Assembly: GCA_964495595.1 (NCBI GenBank)
Contig: CAZBWH010000046.1
Location: forward strand, 1-24,705
Length of the DNA: 24,705 nucleotides
From: CALMFQ01 sp964495595
Lineage (GTDB): Bacteria; Pseudomonadota; Gammaproteobacteria; Burkholderiales; SCOH01
Direction: 5' to 3'
In this document: piece after piece, positions 1-7,466 of the stretch
How the letters are laid out: every line of letters starts with the position of its first letter
Position numbering within the stretch: position 1 is the stretch's first letter
Program-made: the position numbers and the translations under genes
The notes under the pieces: model-generated
The model's input: the letters and a program-made list of their open reading frames with translations, nothing else
Database searches by the model: none
Told to the model about the DNA's origin: nothing

Positions 1-40
1 CGATGAACTGTTACCACGTTGTTACCATGGCAAAAACGAA

Positions 41-66
41 AAGGGGCTAGCTTGCGCTAACCCCTT
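41..66 (-). terminator. Intrinsic terminator of the tRNA-Met transcript
   Basis: Read on the minus strand, an 11-base-pair stem with one mismatch (AAGGGG.TAGC pairing with GCTA.CCCCTT) closes a four-base loop. It is followed by a T-rich run, the complement of the A-run near 32-40. It lies 8 bases after the tRNA CCA end. The antiporter gene upstream has no terminator of its own before the tRNA, so this hairpin probably ends that transcript too. Confidence 0.75.
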
Positions 67-74
67 GATGTCTT

Positions 75-151
75 TGGTGGCGAATCCCCGATTCGAACGG
101 GGGACCTGCGGATTATGATTCCGTCGCTCTAACCGGCTGAGCTAATTCGCC
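75..151 (-). tRNA. tRNA with CAT anticodon, probably elongator tRNA-Met
   Basis: The minus strand folds as a complete tRNA of 77 nt including an encoded CCA. The acceptor arm GGCGAAT pairs with ATTCGCC. The D-arm is GCTC/GAGC, the anticodon loop reads ATCATAA (anticodon CAT), and the T-arm is CCCCG-TTCGAAT-CGGGG. The outermost anticodon-stem pair looks like an A/C mismatch. The acceptor stem is fully paired at its first position, unlike initiator tRNA. A CAT anticodon could also mark tRNA-Ile2, which is read after lysidine modification. The overall sequence resembles elongator Met tRNAs, but the two cannot be separated with certainty by eye. Confidence 0.93.
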
Positions 152-165
152 ACGCGAGAGCCGGC

Positions 166-193
166 ATTATACGTTGATTTTGTCGTTCGTCAA
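166..193 (-). promoter_or_regulatory. Sigma-70 promoter of the tRNA gene
   Basis: On the minus strand, TTGACG (188-193) and a perfect TATAAT (166-171) are separated by 16 bases. The mature tRNA 5' end lies 14 bases past the -10 box, so the leader should be about 7 nt. The stretch after the -10 is GC-rich (GCCGGC), the kind of discriminator seen in stringently controlled stable-RNA promoters. The -35 box begins only 6 bases after the antiporter stop codon. Confidence 0.85.
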
Positions 194-199
194 CAGCAC

Positions 200-1924
200 C
201 TAGCGCTGGCTTTTTGCGTGGCGTTGCTGATCGAGCAGCTTGGCGCAGGTTTCGTCGGTGACGCCCAGCTGGCTGAGTACCAGGCCGGTCAGTTGCAGGG
301 CGGCTTCTAGTGCTTCGGGTATGACTGCGGTGGCACCTGCCTGCTTGAGCTCGCGGGCGTGCTGGCGGTCTCGGGCCCTGGCAAAGATCGGGGTCTTGGG
401 TAGCTGGTTGCGCAAGGTACGCAGGGTTTGCAGGGTGTCGTGTGGGTTGTCCATTGTCAGGACGATGGCGGTGGCGCGTTGGGCATGGGCCCGGTGCAGT
501 AGTTCGTGGCGGCTGACGTCGCCCAGGTACACCTGGTGATGCCGGATGCGCTTGTTGCTGACGGTTTCGGCCGAGCGGTCAAAGGCGATGAACGGGACGT
601 CAACGGCATTCAGGGTGCTGCCAACGATTTCGCCAACCCGGCCGTAGCCGGCAATGAGCACATGATCGGCCAGGTCGGGCAGCGGCGGGAGGCTGTCGGT
701 GCCGGATCGAGCGTGGCTGCGCAGCCGTCGGGCCATTCTGCCGGCAATCAGGGCAAGTGGCGGGGTGGCCAGCAGGCTGACGCTGACGACGATGAGCATG
801 AACTGGCTGATTGATTGTTCGAGCAGCCCTCCCATTGAGGCTGCGCCAACAGCCAGGAAGGCGAATTCGCCGCCTTGCCCCAGGGTGATGCCGGCTTGAA
901 TCGCTTCACTGCCTGGGCGTCCCATCAGACGGAATATGCCGGCAATCAACAATCCTTTGACCAGGAACAGGCCAATGACTGAATAAAGGATGGGCCAGAA
1001 TTGCTTGAGCAGCTGTGCCAGATCAATCGCCATGCCTACCGACATGAAGAACAAACCCATCAGCAATCCCTTGAATGGCTCGATGTTGATTTCGACCTCA
1101 TGACGGTATTCGGTTTCTGATATCACCAGTCCGGCCAGAAAGGCGCCAAGCGCGGGAGACAGTCCGGCGAGCTGGGTCAGGGCGGCCGTTCCGACTACGA
1201 TCAGCAACGACAGGGCCATGAACGATTCCGGGGTGCGGCTGAAGGCGACGATCTTGAATAGTGGCCGGATCAGCCAGCGGCCGGCAATCATGACGCCCAC
1301 GCTCAGCCCCACGGTGACGGCCAGTGGCTCCAGCCAGCGTTGCCATGCGGGTTGCTGGCTGTCTCCGATCAGCACGGATACCACGATCAGCAGTGGTACG
1401 ACGGCCAAATCCTGAAATAGTAGCAGCGCGAATGAATGGCGGCCCATCGGGCTGGCGCTGTTGCCTTGTTCGGCCATGACTTGCATGACGACGGCGGTGG
1501 ACGAGAGCGACAAGGCAAAGCCCAGTACCAGCGAGGCTTGCCAGTCGTTGCCGTACAGCAGGGCGATGCTGCCGATGGCTGCGCTGCAGCTCAGCACCTG
1601 GGCGGTGCCCGCGCCAAATACCCATTTGCGTAGCGACCAGAGCTTGTCCAGTGACAGCTCCAGTCCGATCATGAACAGCAGGAAGATGACGCCAAGCTCG
1701 GCCAGCGCCTGTACACCTTTCAGGTCGGCGAACACCAGTGGGTGCAGCCAGGTGTGGCTGGCGGCCAGGCTGCCCAGGCCGTAAGGGCCGAGCACCAGTC
1801 CGGCAACCAGAAAGCCCAGGACGTTGGAGATTCGCCAGCGCCCCAGCAGGGGGATGACCAGTCCTGCTACCGTGAGATAGACCAGGGCTTCGCGGATGGC
1901 GTCGCTGGTATGTTGATGTTCCAT
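200..1924 (-). CDS. KefB/KefC-like cation:proton antiporter (CPA2 family) with TrkA-N domain
   Basis: This 574-residue inner-membrane protein probably exchanges K+ (or Na+) for protons. Roughly residues 12-400 form about a dozen hydrophobic segments of the Na+/H+ exchanger fold. They include the conserved Gln-Asp pair at 171-172, expected in the ion path, and the CPA2 signature GQGGEFAF (349-356). Residues from about 420 to 540 form a Rossmann-type TrkA-N domain beginning HVLIAGYGRVGE, which in Kef proteins binds nucleotide and gates transport. Length and architecture match KefB/KefC/RosB proteins. Glutathione-gated K+ efflux is known for E. coli KefB/KefC and is only inferred here, since no ancillary KefF/KefG gene is adjacent. 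The gene lies 45 bases downstream of the methyltransferase gene on the same strand and may be co-transcribed with it. Confidence 0.9.
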   Translation of the reverse strand: MEHQHTSDAIREALVYLTVAGLVIPLLGRWRISNVLGFLVAGLVLGPYGLGSLAASHTWLHPLVFADLKGVQALAELGVIFLLFMIGLELSLDKLWSLRKWVFGAGTAQVLSCSAAIGSIALLYGNDWQASLVLGFALSLSSTAVVMQVMAEQGNSASPMGRHSFALLLFQDLAVVPLLIVVSVLIGDSQQPAWQRWLEPLAVTVGLSVGVMIAGRWLIRPLFKIVAFSRTPESFMALSLLIVVGTAALTQLAGLSPALGAFLAGLVISETEYRHEVEINIEPFKGLLMGLFFMSVGMAIDLAQLLKQFWPILYSVIGLFLVKGLLIAGIFRLMGRPGSEAIQAGITLGQGGEFAFLAVGAASMGGLLEQSISQFMLIVVSVSLLATPPLALIAGRMARRLRSHARSGTDSLPPLPDLADHVLIAGYGRVGEIVGSTLNAVDVPFIAFDRSAETVSNKRIRHHQVYLGDVSRHELLHRAHAQRATAIVLTMDNPHDTLQTLRTLRNQLPKTPIFARARDRQHARELKQAGATAVIPEALEAALQLTGLVLSQLGVTDETCAKLLDQQRHAKSQR

Positions 1925-1969
1925 GCGGGGGTGTTTGTCCTGGCTGCGGTGTCGTGTGGAGTGTGCCGT

Positions 1970-3121
1970 TCAGAGCATGCGCGAGCGGTCGCCGCTGCTG
2001 AACCCTTGCAGCGGAATGTCCAGTGAACGGCTCAAGGCGATGACTTTGAACAGCTCGCCCATTTCAGCAGGGTTGAGCAGCTTTTGCACTGCGCCGGCCT
2101 GCGGCAGGTAGCGTGGCAGGTTGCCGGGGTCGAGCTGTTCCAGTAGTTTGCCGATCCCGGCATTCAGCAGAAAATGGGCTTGTGTCGTGTAGCCGTGCAG
2201 GTCAAGGCCGTGGTCGATTGCCGTTTGTGCGACGGCGGTGAAGTCGACGTGTACGGTAATGTCTTGCAGGCCGGGCAGGAAAAAGGCGTCATCATGCGCG
2301 TGGTGGCGATAGTGGCACATCAGGGTGCCCTGGTTGCGCTGTGGATGGTAGTACTCGTCTGCGCCGAACCCGTAATCGATCAGCAGGATCAGTCCCTTAG
2401 TCAATCGTTCTGCCAGGGTGCGGATAAACCCGCGGTTGGCCAGGCTGATTTCGGTCTGGTAGGGGGCGGTGACGTTCAGCTGGTTGCACAGGTGCACAAG
2501 CCTGCTGTCGGCCAATGGCCGTGTTTGCCAGTCGAGTTGGCCTTCTGCCAGTCCCGCGCCTGTTTCGCGCCAGCCGGAGCGATCCAGTCTGACCAGGTGG
2601 GCTGGCATGGCATCCATGACTTCATTGCCCAGCATGACGCCACTGAAGGACGATGGTAGTTCGTCGATCCATTCGACCCGAGGCAGCAGGTGCCGGGCGT
2701 GTTGTTGCAAGGTGCGCTGCTGGCGCTCGCGCAGGTCTGCCGACAGGTCGAGGATGTAATATGTTCTAGGGAGCCGGCCCAGTTGTTCCAGTTCCAGCAG
2801 GATATCCAGGGCCAGTTTGCCGCTGCCGGCGCCGAATTCCAGCACGTTGGCTTCCGTGTGCGGGAGGATGTCACTCATTTGCCGGGCAAGGGTGCGGCCG
2901 AATAGCGGGGTCATTTCGGGCGCAGTGGTGAAATCTCCTGCGCCGCCGAATTTGGTTGCTCCGCCACTGTAATACCCCAGTCCGGGGGTATAAAGCGCCA
3001 GTTGCATGAAGTCGGCAAAACTGATCCAGCCGCCAGCTTGCTCGATCTGCTGGCGGATGTGCTGGGTGAGTCTGGTGCTGTGGGCGAGCGCGGCCTCGTC
3101 CGGTGCGGGCAGTTGGGACAT
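1970..3121 (-). CDS. MidA/NDUFAF7-family SAM-dependent methyltransferase (DUF185)
   Basis: This 383-residue protein has the family's conserved N-terminal block: the YTPGLGYY segment near 44-51, and GDFTTAPEM at 62-70. The SAM-binding glycine motif EFGAGSG is at 95-101, and a downstream LGNEVMDAMP segment is typical of the family. The mitochondrial relative NDUFAF7 methylates an arginine of a respiratory complex I subunit. The bacterial substrate is unknown, so that role is only an analogy. The start is the ATG at 3121, 57 bases from the divergent pteridine reductase start. No strong Shine-Dalgarno is visible, so the N-terminus is the least certain part. The antiporter gene follows 45 bases downstream. 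Confidence 0.88.
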   Translation of the reverse strand: MSQLPAPDEAALAHSTRLTQHIRQQIEQAGGWISFADFMQLALYTPGLGYYSGGATKFGGAGDFTTAPEMTPLFGRTLARQMSDILPHTEANVLEFGAGSGKLALDILLELEQLGRLPRTYYILDLSADLRERQQRTLQQHARHLLPRVEWIDELPSSFSGVMLGNEVMDAMPAHLVRLDRSGWRETGAGLAEGQLDWQTRPLADSRLVHLCNQLNVTAPYQTEISLANRGFIRTLAERLTKGLILLIDYGFGADEYYHPQRNQGTLMCHYRHHAHDDAFFLPGLQDITVHVDFTAVAQTAIDHGLDLHGYTTQAHFLLNAGIGKLLEQLDPGNLPRYLPQAGAVQKLLNPAEMGELFKVIALSRSLDIPLQGFSSGDRSRML

Positions 3122-3165
3122 GTGTTACAGTCAATCGGAACAGAAGCGGAACAGGCCAAGAGTGT

Positions 3166-3172
3166 AGGGGGA
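3166..3172 (+). promoter_or_regulatory. Ribosome binding site fixing the GTG start of the pteridine reductase
   Basis: AGGGGGA lies 6 bases before GTG 3179. The reading frame is open further upstream, but there it overlaps the divergent methyltransferase gene, so this site marks the true start. Confidence 0.75.
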
Positions 3173-3178
3173 ATACAG

Positions 3179-3919
3179 GTGCAAGGCAAAGTCATCCTCG
3201 TTACCGGCGGTGCCAGACGGGTGGGGGCGGCCATCTGCCGCAGTGTGCATGCGGCCGGTGCCAACGTGATGATTCACTGTCGCAGTTCCGTTCACGATGC
3301 GCGAGCCTTGCAGGCGGAGCTGAATCTGCAACGGCCAGGATCGGCTGCAATGGTGCAGGCGGATCTGCTCAATATGGCGATGTTGCCGGCCTTGGTCGCG
3401 CAGACGGTCGAACATTTCGGCCGACTCGACGGGCTGGTCAACAATGCCTCCAGTTTCTACCCGACGCCGGTTGGCGAAATCAATGAGCGCAACTGGGACG
3501 AGCTGATCGGCTCCAATCTGAAAGCGCCGCTGTTTCTTGCGCAAGCAGCGGCACCGGAGCTGCGCAAACATCACGGCGCGATCGTCAACATCATCGATAT
3601 TCACTGGGAACGGCCAATGAAACAGCACGTCGTTTACAGTATTGCCAAGGCCGGGCTGGCCGGCATGACCCGCTCGCTGGCGCGCGAGCTGGCGCCGGAT
3701 GTGCGGGTCAATGGCGTTTCGCCGGGTGCCAACATCTGGCCTGAGGGGGATTCCGTGTTTGATGAAGTGGCCCGGCAACGGATTCTGCACACCGTGCCAT
3801 TGCGCCGGGTGGGTGAGCCGGACGACATTGCCCGAGCGGTACGTTTTTTGCTGGGTGAGGCACCCTATGTGACCGGGCAGATTCTGGCGGTGGATGGCGG
3901 GCGTTCGATAAACCTGTAA
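3179..3919 (+). CDS. Pteridine reductase (PTR1/FolM-like short-chain dehydrogenase)
   Basis: This 246-residue SDR enzyme is predicted to reduce dihydropterin or dihydrofolate with NADPH in the cytoplasm. The cofactor motif TGGARRVG (9-16) has the TGxxxRxG form of pteridine reductases rather than the usual TGxxxGxG. NNAS lies at 88-91. The catalytic Tyr153 and Lys157 form YSIAK. Asp140 lies 13 residues before the tyrosine, where most SDRs have Ser; the same Asp-Tyr-Lys arrangement occurs in Leishmania PTR1. The start is GTG with a strong Shine-Dalgarno. The gene diverges from the MidA-like gene and precedes ttcA, an order I recall from other betaproteobacteria. A hairpin terminator follows the stop. 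Confidence 0.9.
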   Translation: MQGKVILVTGGARRVGAAICRSVHAAGANVMIHCRSSVHDARALQAELNLQRPGSAAMVQADLLNMAMLPALVAQTVEHFGRLDGLVNNASSFYPTPVGEINERNWDELIGSNLKAPLFLAQAAAPELRKHHGAIVNIIDIHWERPMKQHVVYSIAKAGLAGMTRSLARELAPDVRVNGVSPGANIWPEGDSVFDEVARQRILHTVPLRRVGEPDDIARAVRFLLGEAPYVTGQILAVDGGRSINL

Positions 3920-3927
3920 AATATCAG

Positions 3928-3947
3928 CGTTTTTTGATCAAAAAACG
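3928..3947. repeat. Perfect 20-bp palindrome with GATC centre
   Basis: CGTTTTTT-GATC-AAAAAACG reads the same on both strands. It sits between the pteridine reductase stop and ttcA, and its right arm shares bases 3943-3947 with the following terminator stem. It could be a protein-binding site or an RNA hairpin competing with the terminator. Confidence 0.8.
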
Positions 3948-3970
3948 GGGCAAATGCCCCGTTTGATTTT
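3943..3970 (+). terminator. Intrinsic terminator or attenuator upstream of ttcA
   Basis: A perfect 9-bp stem, AAACGGGGC with GCCCCGTTT, encloses an AAAT loop and is followed by GATTTT. It ends only about 12 bases before the ttcA ATG. Any ttcA promoter must therefore lie upstream of it, or ttcA depends on readthrough from the pteridine reductase gene. Confidence 0.7.
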
Positions 3971-3982
3971 GTGGAACGCCTG

Positions 3983-4930
3983 ATGAGCCATATTGAACTT
4001 GATGCGGTACGGATCGAAGCCGATCGCAAAGCCGATTACAACGCCAACAAGCTGAGCAAACGTCTGCGTCACGCGGTGGGCGAGGCGATCAACGATTTCA
4101 ACATGATCGAGCCCGGTGACACGGTAATGGTGTGTCTGTCAGGCGGCAAAGACAGCTACACGCTGCTGGATATCCTGTTGAATCTGCAGAAACATGCACC
4201 GATCGACTTTGATTTGATTGCCGTCAATCTGGATCAGAAGCAGCCGGGGTTTCCCGAGCATGTGCTGCCGGATTACCTGACCGCTATCGGTGTACCGTTC
4301 CGCATTATCGAAGAAGATACCTACAGCATCGTCAAACGGGTGATTCCCGAGGGCAAAACCACCTGCTCGCTGTGTTCGCGCTTGCGCCGCGGCATTTTGT
4401 ACCGTGTGGCGGATGAGCTGGGTGCAACCAAAATTGCGCTCGGCCATCATCGCGACGACATGCTGGAAACGCTGTTCCTCAATATGTTCTACGGCGGCAA
4501 GCTGAAGTCGATGCCGCCGAAGCTGATTTCCGACGATGGCAAACATATCGTTATCCGCCCGCTGGCGTATTGCCGCGAGAAAGATATCGTCAAATACTCC
4601 GCACTGCGCCAGTTCCCGATCATTCCATGCAATCTGTGCGGTTCTCAGCCGAATCTGCAGCGCCAGGTGGTCGGGCAGATGCTGGAAGACTGGGATAAGC
4701 GTTTCCCCGGCCGCCTGGAAACCATGTTCTCGGCGTTGTGCAATGTGGTGCCGTCACATCTGGCCGATCCAAAGCTGTATGACTTTCGCGAGATTGCGCT
4801 GACCGGAGAGGCGGCTCCCGATGGCGATATCGGTTTTGATCGGGAAACGTTTTCCGACCCGTTGCCACCAGAGATTGCTGTCCCGATTCACAACATGCTT
4901 GCCAGCAAGCGTGAAGGAGGTTGTGCGTAA
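3983..4930 (+). CDS. ttcA: tRNA 2-thiocytidine(32) synthetase TtcA
   Basis: TtcA (315 residues) thiolates cytidine 32 of certain tRNAs, using ATP and a 4Fe-4S cluster in the cytoplasm. The PP-loop SGGKDS is at 53-58. The cluster cysteines are in CSLC (C128, C131) and CNLC (C216), as in characterised TtcA. GHHRDD (154-159) and the NDFNMIEPGD segment are also family-typical. I chose ATG 3983, which has a weak GGA 7 bases upstream. An in-frame GTG at 3971 would add four residues but has no ribosome binding site and abuts the terminator. The stop overlaps the next gene's start (TAATG). Confidence 0.95.
   Translation: MSHIELDAVRIEADRKADYNANKLSKRLRHAVGEAINDFNMIEPGDTVMVCLSGGKDSYTLLDILLNLQKHAPIDFDLIAVNLDQKQPGFPEHVLPDYLTAIGVPFRIIEEDTYSIVKRVIPEGKTTCSLCSRLRRGILYRVADELGATKIALGHHRDDMLETLFLNMFYGGKLKSMPPKLISDDGKHIVIRPLAYCREKDIVKYSALRQFPIIPCNLCGSQPNLQRQVVGQMLEDWDKRFPGRLETMFSALCNVVPSHLADPKLYDFREIALTGEAAPDGDIGFDRETFSDPLPPEIAVPIHNMLASKREGGCA
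4915..4920 (+). promoter_or_regulatory. Ribosome binding site inside ttcA for the spermidine-synthase-like gene
   Basis: AGGAGG is a consensus Shine-Dalgarno 9 bases before ATG 4930. It is embedded in the last ttcA codons, which indicates translational coupling and fixes the downstream start. Confidence 0.8.
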
Positions 4931-5718
4931 TGGCCTGGTTTGGTGGCCGGCGCCTGTTCAAGGCTCGCTCGGAGATGAATGTGGTCGATGTCAGCGAAAC
5001 CAGGGGCGTTCGCTCGCTGCATCTGGGTACTGAAGCCATCCAGAGTTCGATGAAGGTCAACGCTCCGTTCGATCTGGCGCTGGAATACTCGCGCTGCATG
5101 ATGGGTTTTTTGCTGTTTCACCCCGAGCCGCGGGATATCCTGCTGATTGGCTTGGGCGGCGGTTCGCTCGCCAAGTGGGCGCATAAATACTTGCCCCGGA
5201 CTACGACCACGGCTGTTGAAATCAACCCGCAGGTCATTGCAGTGGCGCGCAGCCATTTTTACCTGCCCGCCAACGATGAGCGGCTGAATGTGATGGAGGG
5301 CGATGGTGCCGAGTATATTGCTGGCCGCACAGGTGTCGCCGATGTGTTGTTGGTGGACGGATACGACAGCGTAGCGATTGCGCCGGCACTGGATAACGAT
5401 CACTTCTATCGCCATTGTTTCGAGGCGTTGACGCCGGACGGGATAATGGTGGCCAATCTGTGGGGCAATCACAAGCATTTCGATGCATCGCTGCAGCGTA
5501 TCGCCTCTGCGTTCGGCGGCGTGGTATGTTGCCTGCCCGCCCGCAGCAAGGGGAATGTTGCCGTGATGGCATTCAAGAAAAGCCCCGGCAGTCCGAAATG
5601 GGAGGCTCTGCGCGAGCGGGCACGGGAGCTGGAGCGTGAATACCGGATTGAATTCGGTGAATTCGTCGGTGCATTGGCGCGAATGAATCCGCATACCGAC
5701 AAGCGTTTATTGCTGTAG
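4930..5718 (+). CDS. Spermidine-synthase-like (SpeE-fold) protein of uncertain activity
   Basis: This 262-residue protein has the SpeE/class I methyltransferase-like fold. It shows a nucleotide-binding loop LIGLGGGSLAKW (72-83), an acidic residue after strand 2 (Glu97 in VEINP), GDGAEYI (124-130) and VDGYD (142-146). In true spermidine synthases the glycine loop is normally GGGDG or GGGEG and the catalytic stretch has a D-x-x-D form. Here Ser79 replaces the acidic loop residue, so aminopropyl transfer is doubtful. Annotators often name such proteins spermidine synthase. The gene is coupled to ttcA, sharing one base. No ornithine or SAM decarboxylase gene is nearby to support polyamine synthesis. 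The fold assignment is firm and the reaction is not. Confidence 0.8.
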   Translation: MAWFGGRRLFKARSEMNVVDVSETRGVRSLHLGTEAIQSSMKVNAPFDLALEYSRCMMGFLLFHPEPRDILLIGLGGGSLAKWAHKYLPRTTTTAVEINPQVIAVARSHFYLPANDERLNVMEGDGAEYIAGRTGVADVLLVDGYDSVAIAPALDNDHFYRHCFEALTPDGIMVANLWGNHKHFDASLQRIASAFGGVVCCLPARSKGNVAVMAFKKSPGSPKWEALRERARELEREYRIEFGEFVGALARMNPHTDKRLLL

Positions 5719-5750
5719 CCCGCAGCCTGGCGGCTGCCGGGCGTCCTTTC
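5718..5750 (+). terminator. Hairpin terminator after the spermidine-synthase-like gene
   Basis: GCCCGCAGCC (5718-5727) pairs with GGCTGCCGGGC (5732-5742) with one bulged base and a TGGC loop. The stem starts at the last base of the stop codon. The tail GTCCTTTCC is pyrimidine-rich but has only a short T run, so termination may be partial. Confidence 0.55.
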
Positions 5751-5803
5751 CATCCACTCAGAAATATGGAAGAATCGGGCAAATTTACTTATTGGTAGCA
5801 ATC

Positions 5804-6310
5804 ATGCTCGACAAAGACGGCTATCGCCCGAACGTCGGCATCATTCTGTGCAACAGCAAGAATCAGGTTTTTTGGGGAAAACGGGTTCGCGAGCATTCCT
5901 GGCAATTTCCGCAAGGTGGAATCAAGGCTGGTGAAACGCCGGAACAGGCGATGTACCGAGAGTTGATGGAGGAGGTAGGCCTCGCTCCGCAGCATGTACG
6001 TATATTGGGTCGAACCAAGGACTGGTTGCGCTATGATGTGCCGACCAACTGGATTCGCCGCGAATGGCGCGGCAGTTACAAAGGGCAAAAGCAGATATGG
6101 TTCCTGTTGCGGCTGGTCGGCCACGACAGTGATGTCTGCCTGCGCCGCACCCATCATCCGGAATTCGATGCCTGGCGCTGGACCGACTATTGGTCCCCGC
6201 TGGAAACCGTCATTGAATTCAAACGGGATGTCTATTCGCTCGCGTTGAAAGAACTGGAGCGTTTCCTCAACCATGACCGGCATGATCGCGAACGTGCTTC
6301 GCGTGGCTGA
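5804..6310 (+). CDS. rppH: RNA pyrophosphohydrolase RppH (Nudix)
   Basis: RppH (168 residues) removes pyrophosphate from the 5' end of triphosphorylated RNA and so starts RNase E-dependent decay. It begins MLDKDGYRPNVGII, nearly the family consensus. This favours ATG 5804 over an in-frame TTG four codons upstream. The WQFPQGG segment precedes a complete Nudix box from Gly38 to Leu60, with Glu44 and the metal-binding RELMEE at 52-57. Length is close to E. coli RppH (176). It stands alone between the hairpin after the previous gene and an 88-base gap before the epimerase gene. Confidence 0.96.
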   Translation: MLDKDGYRPNVGIILCNSKNQVFWGKRVREHSWQFPQGGIKAGETPEQAMYRELMEEVGLAPQHVRILGRTKDWLRYDVPTNWIRREWRGSYKGQKQIWFLLRLVGHDSDVCLRRTHHPEFDAWRWTDYWSPLETVIEFKRDVYSLALKELERFLNHDRHDRERASRG

Positions 6311-6398
6311 TTGTGGAGAGCGTACGGGTTGTGTTACCGGACTCCGGCGCTCGCCTGGTCGCCACGGCTTAACCATTTCCTTGTGTTGAATTCATCGA

Positions 6399-7424
6399 AT
6401 GCCTGCTTCCTTGTTGCCATCCAGACTGCAAACCCGTCCCGCCTCATGGTTGATTACCGGCGTTGCCGGTTTTATCGGTTCCAATCTGCTTGAAGCCTTG
6501 TTGCGGCTTGATCAGCAGGTAGTAGGTCTGGATAGTTTTGCTACCGGGCATCGCCATAATCTGGAGCAGGTTCGACAGCTGGTGTCGCCTGAACAGTGGC
6601 GACGGTTTCACTTTGTGGAAGGTGATATCCGCGATCTGCCGACGTGTCAGTCCGTCTGCCGTAGTGTCGACTACGTGCTGCATCAGGCTGCCCTGGGTTC
6701 AGTGCCTCGTTCGCTGGACGATCCGGTTACCACCAATCAGACCAACATCGACGGCTTTCTCAATATGCTGGTGGCAGCGCGTGACCAGCAGGTGAAGCGC
6801 TTTGTTTACGCCGCATCCAGTTCTACCTACGGAGATCACCCCGGCCTGCCAAAGGTTGAGGATGTCATCGGCAAGCCCCTGTCGCCCTACGCGGTGACCA
6901 AATATGTCAACGAACTCTACGCTGACGTATTTGCCCGCAGCTACGGCTTGCAGAGTATTGGCCTGCGTTATTTCAATGTATTCGGCCCACGACAGGATCC
7001 GAACGGTGCTTACGCTGCGGTGATTCCGAAATGGCTGGCGGCAATGATCGGCAACCAGCCGCTGTACGTGAATGGAGACGGCGAAACCACGCGCGATTTC
7101 TGTTATGTGCAGAACGTGGTGCAGGCTAATTTGCTGGCCGCATGCACTGAAAATGACGATGCCATAAATCAGGTATACAATGTCGCGGTCGGTGGGCGTA
7201 CCAGCTTGAATCAGCTGTTGAAAATGATGCAGCAGGTGTTGTTGCCGACATGTCCGCACCTCGCCGGTTTTCAGCCGGTCTATCGTGATTTTCGTGCTGG
7301 CGATGTTCGTCATTCGCAAGCAGATATTGGCAAGGCCGAACGCCTGTTGGGGTATCGTCCGACTCACACCATCCACCAGGGGCTGGCGGAAGCGATTGAC
7401 TGGTATGTTGCCAATCCGGCCTGA
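6399..7424 (+). CDS. wbpP: UDP-N-acetylglucosamine 4-epimerase, WbpP/TviC type
   Basis: This 341-residue extended SDR is predicted to interconvert UDP-GlcNAc and UDP-GalNAc (or their uronic acids) for surface polysaccharide. It has the NAD-binding TGVAGFIG at 20-27, QAALGSVPRS at 96-105, SSSTYGDHPG at 140-149 and the catalytic YAVTK at 164-168. Downstream it has NGDGETTRDFCY and YRDFRAGDVRHS. These blocks match what I remember of P. aeruginosa WbpP very closely, much better than GalE. Its N-terminal extension before the Rossmann motif also fits WbpP. It stands 42 bases before rmlB on the same strand, probably in one transcript with the rhamnose genes. Confidence 0.88.
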   Translation: MPASLLPSRLQTRPASWLITGVAGFIGSNLLEALLRLDQQVVGLDSFATGHRHNLEQVRQLVSPEQWRRFHFVEGDIRDLPTCQSVCRSVDYVLHQAALGSVPRSLDDPVTTNQTNIDGFLNMLVAARDQQVKRFVYAASSSTYGDHPGLPKVEDVIGKPLSPYAVTKYVNELYADVFARSYGLQSIGLRYFNVFGPRQDPNGAYAAVIPKWLAAMIGNQPLYVNGDGETTRDFCYVQNVVQANLLAACTENDDAINQVYNVAVGGRTSLNQLLKMMQQVLLPTCPHLAGFQPVYRDFRAGDVRHSQADIGKAERLLGYRPTHTIHQGLAEAIDWYVANPA

Positions 7425-7466
7425 CGCCAGAGCGGCCGTGGAATTTGTCTTGTTGAAAGTTGTCTC

